Source: Clostridiaceae bacterium (GTDB lineage Bacteria; Bacillota; Clostridia; Saccharofermentanales; DTU023). Taken from it: 9,708 bases of DNA. Position numbers and translations under genes: made by a program. Positions 7,801-9,708 of this stretch are shown piece after piece (positions within the stretch are counted from its first letter, which is position 1; every line of letters begins with the position of its first letter). Below the pieces are notes generated by a model, which saw nothing but the letters and a program-made list of their open reading frames with translations, was not told where the DNA came from and did not search any database. Where the stretch lies: positions 1 to 9,708 of the forward strand of contig DUUZ01000267.1 of NCBI GenBank assembly GCA_012841255.1. The letters are read 5' to 3'.

Positions 7801-8458
7801 GGACCTCATGGGCAAAGGCATCCTCCTGTTTCAGGTAGTGGCAGTCGTTGGTGGCTACGAGCGGGATACCCGTCTCGCGGCTGATCCGGATAAGTTCGGC
7901 ATTGACCTGGGCCTGCTCGGGCATGCCGTTGGCCTGGATCTCCAGAAAATAGTGATCGGGCCCGAAAAGATCCCGGTGGAAAAGGGCTGCATCAAGTGCC
8001 TTTTGCCGGTCCCCTTCCAGGATAGCCCGGGGCACTTCGCCCGACAGGCAGGCCGAAAGGGCGATCAGGCCCTCTGAATGCCTGGCCAGAAGCTCCCGGT
8101 CCACCCGGGGCCGGTAGTAGAAGCCGTCGACAAAGCCGGCCGAGACCAGTTTGACCAGATTGCTGTAGCCGGTATTGTTTTCGGCCAGAAGAATCAGGTG
8201 AAAGGGATCCCGGTCCGGGGCTCCTTCTTTCTCCTTGTGGCCCCGGGGGGCCACATAGACCTCACAGCCGATGATGGGATGGATATTGTTCTTCTTCATG
8301 GTCCGGTAGAAATCCAGGACCCCGTAAAGAACCCCGTGGTCGGTGATGGCACAGGAGTCCATCCCCAATTCCTTCAGGCGGCCGGGCAGCTGGCGGATCC
8401 GGTTGGCTCCGTCCAGGAGGCTGTACTCGGTATGTAAATGTAAGTGTGTAAAGGCCAT
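4850..8458 (-). CDS. dnaE: DNA polymerase III alpha subunit DnaE
   Basis: Replicative C-family DNA polymerase, 1202 aa, slightly longer than common (about 1160-1180). Visible in order: an N-terminal PHP domain (about 1-285) with all metal-ligand positions apparently kept (H7, H9, D16, H41, E66, H87, C137, D205, H207); palm with GPGRGSGAAS (359-368) and catalytic D401 and D403 in MPDFDIDF, third aspartate D553 in KFDFLGL; fingers with LFRPGPMDQIPRY (631-643) and AFNKAHAAAY (753-762); helix-hairpin-helix around 831-887 (GAVKNVG); a beta-clamp binding peptide QLTLF (917-921); OB fold (about 998-1075); a Pro/Lys/Glu-rich linker (about 1097-1130); and a C-terminal domain (about 1131-1202) ending in GPENFGLL. 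The polymerase is complete and should be active. Whether it is the main replicase or a helper to PolC cannot be told from this window. The ATG at 8458 starts directly at the conserved FTHLHLHTEYS. It lies 18 bp after the mutase stop, with only a poor AGAAGAAA before it, so translation may depend on the upstream gene. Confidence 0.97.
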   Translation of the reverse strand: MAFTHLHLHTEYSLLDGANRIRQLPGRLKELGMDSCAITDHGVLYGVLDFYRTMKKNNIHPIIGCEVYVAPRGHKEKEGAPDRDPFHLILLAENNTGYSNLVKLVSAGFVDGFYYRPRVDRELLARHSEGLIALSACLSGEVPRAILEGDRQKALDAALFHRDLFGPDHYFLEIQANGMPEQAQVNAELIRISRETGIPLVATNDCHYLKQEDAFAHEVLLCMQTGKTMNSPDRMRMDTDYFYVRSPEEMEEAFRHVPEALDNTEKIAARCQVELNELPVSLPHFETAPGETAKDMLKRLCLEGLEIRLAQRKTDIDRQAYLERLDYELSVINSMGFTDYYLIVWDFIRFAREENIIVGPGRGSGAASLAAYTLFITDIDPLKYDLLFERFLNKERVSMPDFDIDFCYERRGEVIDYVTRKYGDDHVCQVITFGTLAARAVIRDVARALDVSYAETDRIAKMVPNQLKMTIDLALELNPDLKKLYDEDDTTKRVIDLARGFEGMPRHASTHAAGVIIAGKPVCEIAPLSRNDESIVVQFTKDDLEYVGLLKFDFLGLRTLTVLQETSRLVEEKTGTGIDFDTMTYDDPKIYEMISQGETDAVFQLEGGGMTQFLKELQPESFEDIIAGVSLFRPGPMDQIPRYVQARHDARKIRYDWPLLEPILKVTYGVIVYQEQVIRIVRDLAGFSLAQADNVRRAMGKKNEKLLQSYRALFIEGGDDENGIHVEGAMANGVPRKVAEKLFDDIYAFAGYAFNKAHAAAYGAIAYYTAWCKYYHPVEYMAAILNSHLGDLDKAERYVRVAEAMGVPILPPDINRSGPRFHPEGQAIRFALGAVKNVGRDAIQALVEEREADGPFTSYGNFLRRMCDTAMNRKMIDSLVRSSACDLFQVSRSKMAAVIEPFCDSIVSANRGVMEGQLTLFDITADQAFAQKEEPDYPRVPEFPPLELLTMEKEMTGLYVTGHPLSSYKEALEALPLLTSDQTGEEPGRKPPADRSRAAMAGLVVDSRMLFTKNNDRMAFLQLEDTGGRFEVVVFPKTFSAYQHLLTDHSALLIAGTLDLREDELKLLADVIVPLETDMRELPEDIRKALEKKGNPGNGRWQPPKAPPRKKEAAPPPRQEEAPADNSPPPTVIIRVPRGARPGYLESLQAALSYFPGRVPVRLFDEEAGQFVADRETSPIDWRDETASLLMDLFGPENFGLL

Positions 8459-8476
8459 ATCAGGGTCTTATTTCTT

Positions 8477-9708
8477 CTAGGCTCCAAGCAGGCGGTTGAC
8501 CCGGTCCAGGACCAGGGCTTCATAGGTCTTCTGTCTCTTCTCAATCTCTTCCAGATCCTCCCCGTAGCAGCCGAAGTAGATCTTGATCTTGGGCTCGGTG
8601 CCCGAGGGGCGGACACACATGAAGTCCAGGCCCTCCAGCTGGTAAAGGAGGACATTGCTCTTCGGGAAATCCAAAATTTCCGTCTCGCCCGTGGCCAGAG
8701 TAGTCTTGCGGCCCAGCTGGAAATCCGACAGGGATTCGATGCCCAGGGCCTGGAAATCCTCAGAGGGTTTCTCCCGGAGTGCCGCCATGGTGGCTGCAAT
8801 TCTCTCAAGGCCGGTTTTCCCCTCGCGGACAATGGAAATTGTATTTTCGGCCGCCTGGCCGTACTTGGCGTAAAAGGCCTCCAGCCGCTCCTGCAGGCTT
8901 TCACCCCGGGAGGCGGAGACTGCGGCCATTTCGGCAAAGAGCAGGCAGGTGACCACTGCGTCCTTGTCCCGGACCCGGGTCCCCAGAAGATAGCCGAAGC
9001 TCTCCTCATAGCCGAACTGGAAGGCGGCGCCCCCCAGATCCCCGTGCTTGTAAATCTCAGCGGCGATATGTTTGAATCCGGTCAGCGACAGGTAAAGATC
9101 AGTCCCGTAATGCTCCGAGATGGCCCGGGTCAGGCGGGAGGATACAACGGTCGAGACGCAGAAGGAGGGCTTGGGCAGCTCTCCCCTTTCCGCCTTGGTC
9201 CCCAGGATATAGTCCATGAGCAGGAGGCCGATCTCATTGCCCGACAGGAGGATGTAGTCGCCCTCCCGGCCCAGGATGGCAACTCCGGTCCGGTCGGCAT
9301 CGGGATCGGTGGCCAGGACCAGCTCTGCGCCGGCCTTTTTTGCCTGGGCGATGGCCAGGGTCAGGGTCTCGGAGAGTTCAGGATTGGGGGTGGGGGTCGT
9401 GGGGAAATTGCCGTCGGGCAATTCCTGTTCCGGGACCACCTCTACATGGGTGAAGCCGTGTTTTTCCAGGATCCGGCGGACCGGCCTGTTCCCCGTCCCG
9501 TTCAGGGGCGAATAGACAATGGGGATGGCACCGTGTTCCCGGACAATCTCCCCGTTCAGGGTCAATGCCAGGAGGGAGTCGTCGTAGAGCTGATCCAGGT
9601 CTTCCCCCATGAAAGTAAAGAGGGGTGAACGGGAGGCGTCCTCAAATGACAGGGTCTTTTCCAGGACACCGGTCAGATCCGTCACCTGGGCCATGACCTC
9701 GGCCGTCC
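8477..9708 (-). CDS. Phosphoglucomutase-type phosphohexomutase, N-terminus cut by window edge
   Basis: Cytosolic alpha-D-phosphohexomutase, most like PgcA-type phosphoglucomutase, interconverting glucose-1-phosphate and glucose-6-phosphate through a phosphoserine. About 409 C-terminal residues are visible; the family has about 550-600, so the N-terminal domain with the TASHNP phosphoserine loop lies beyond base 9708. Counting from the internal Met at 9694: YSPLNGTG (61-68), metal-binding DPDADR (130-135) with D130, D132 and D134, SLTGFKHI (203-210), the sugar-specificity loop GYEESFGY (228-235), and the phosphate-binding RPSGTEPK (362-369) of domain 4. The frame stays open upstream of that Met to the edge, and the Met lies inside a region homologues keep, so it is not the start. 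The three visible site motifs are intact. A phosphomannomutase role cannot be excluded. It supplies or drains glucose-1-phosphate and so links to glycogen, as does glgB at the other end of the window. It ends 18 bp before dnaE. Confidence 0.93.
   Translation of the reverse strand, partial: TAEVMAQVTDLTGVLEKTLSFEDASRSPLFTFMGEDLDQLYDDSLLALTLNGEIVREHGAIPIVYSPLNGTGNRPVRRILEKHGFTHVEVVPEQELPDGNFPTTPTPNPELSETLTLAIAQAKKAGAELVLATDPDADRTGVAILGREGDYILLSGNEIGLLLMDYILGTKAERGELPKPSFCVSTVVSSRLTRAISEHYGTDLYLSLTGFKHIAAEIYKHGDLGGAAFQFGYEESFGYLLGTRVRDKDAVVTCLLFAEMAAVSASRGESLQERLEAFYAKYGQAAENTISIVREGKTGLERIAATMAALREKPSEDFQALGIESLSDFQLGRKTTLATGETEILDFPKSNVLLYQLEGLDFMCVRPSGTEPKIKIYFGCYGEDLEEIEKRQKTYEALVLDRVNRLLGA

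Noticed and set aside
8374..9009. 211-codon minus-strand frame across the mutase/dnaE junction
   Set aside because: Out-of-frame shadow of the mutase and the dnaE start. Its composition (Arg/Ser/Pro/Trp) is typical of a frame-shifted reading, while the true frames there carry clear family motifs.
9692..9694. ATG as the start of a 405-aa mutase
   Set aside because: The frame stays open to the window edge, and the catalytic phosphoserine domain would be missing; this Met is internal.
1..9708. CRISPR array, tRNA, insertion sequence or other mobile element
   Set aside because: No spaced repeats, cloverleaf-like sequence, transposase or integrase motifs, or terminal inverted repeats were seen. 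Long genes fill the window and their composition is uniform.

Overview
The window is a gene-dense stretch of a GC-rich bacterial chromosome. All five recognisable genes lie on the minus strand: a phosphoglucomutase-type sugar mutase (cut by the right edge), dnaE, a pgsA-like CDP-alcohol phosphatidyltransferase, mutS2, and glgB (cut by the left edge). Transcription runs from right to left. Coding sequence fills almost everything. The only non-coding gaps are 18 bp (mutase/dnaE), 68 bp (dnaE/pgsA-like) and 154 bp (mutS2/glgB), and pgsA-like and mutS2 overlap. I see no RNA genes, insertion sequences, phage genes, CRISPR arrays or long repeats.

The best guess for the host is a GC-rich member of the Bacillota, probably of the Clostridia. 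Three things point there: a full-length MutS2 whose Smr domain carries a divergent LMLLG in place of LDLRG, a DnaE with an apparently complete PHP metal site, and a PgcA-like mutase. This is inference from protein character; no rRNA or other marker is present. Codon choice (G/C-ending) looks uniform by eye over all five genes, so nothing suggests recent transfer.

Region by region: 8477-9708 is the C-terminal part of the mutase, which interconverts glucose-1-P and glucose-6-P. 4850-8458 is the DNA polymerase III alpha subunit, with PHP, polymerase core, helix-hairpin-helix, clamp-binding peptide, OB fold and a C-terminal domain after a proline-rich linker. 4188-4781 is a small membrane enzyme of phospholipid head-group synthesis. 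1829-4219 is MutS2 (ATPase plus KOW plus Smr). After a 154-bp AT-richer gap with a candidate promoter, 1-1674 encodes the first 558 residues of the glycogen branching enzyme.

The first four genes are spaced like one transcription unit. The two outer genes (mutase and glgB) belong to glycogen/glucose-phosphate metabolism and flank three genes of DNA replication, membrane lipid synthesis, and recombination or ribosome rescue. I found no convincing previously undescribed system. The points most worth a second look are the altered Smr motif of MutS2, the intact PHP site and unusual linker of DnaE, and the 32-nt pgsA/mutS2 overlap.
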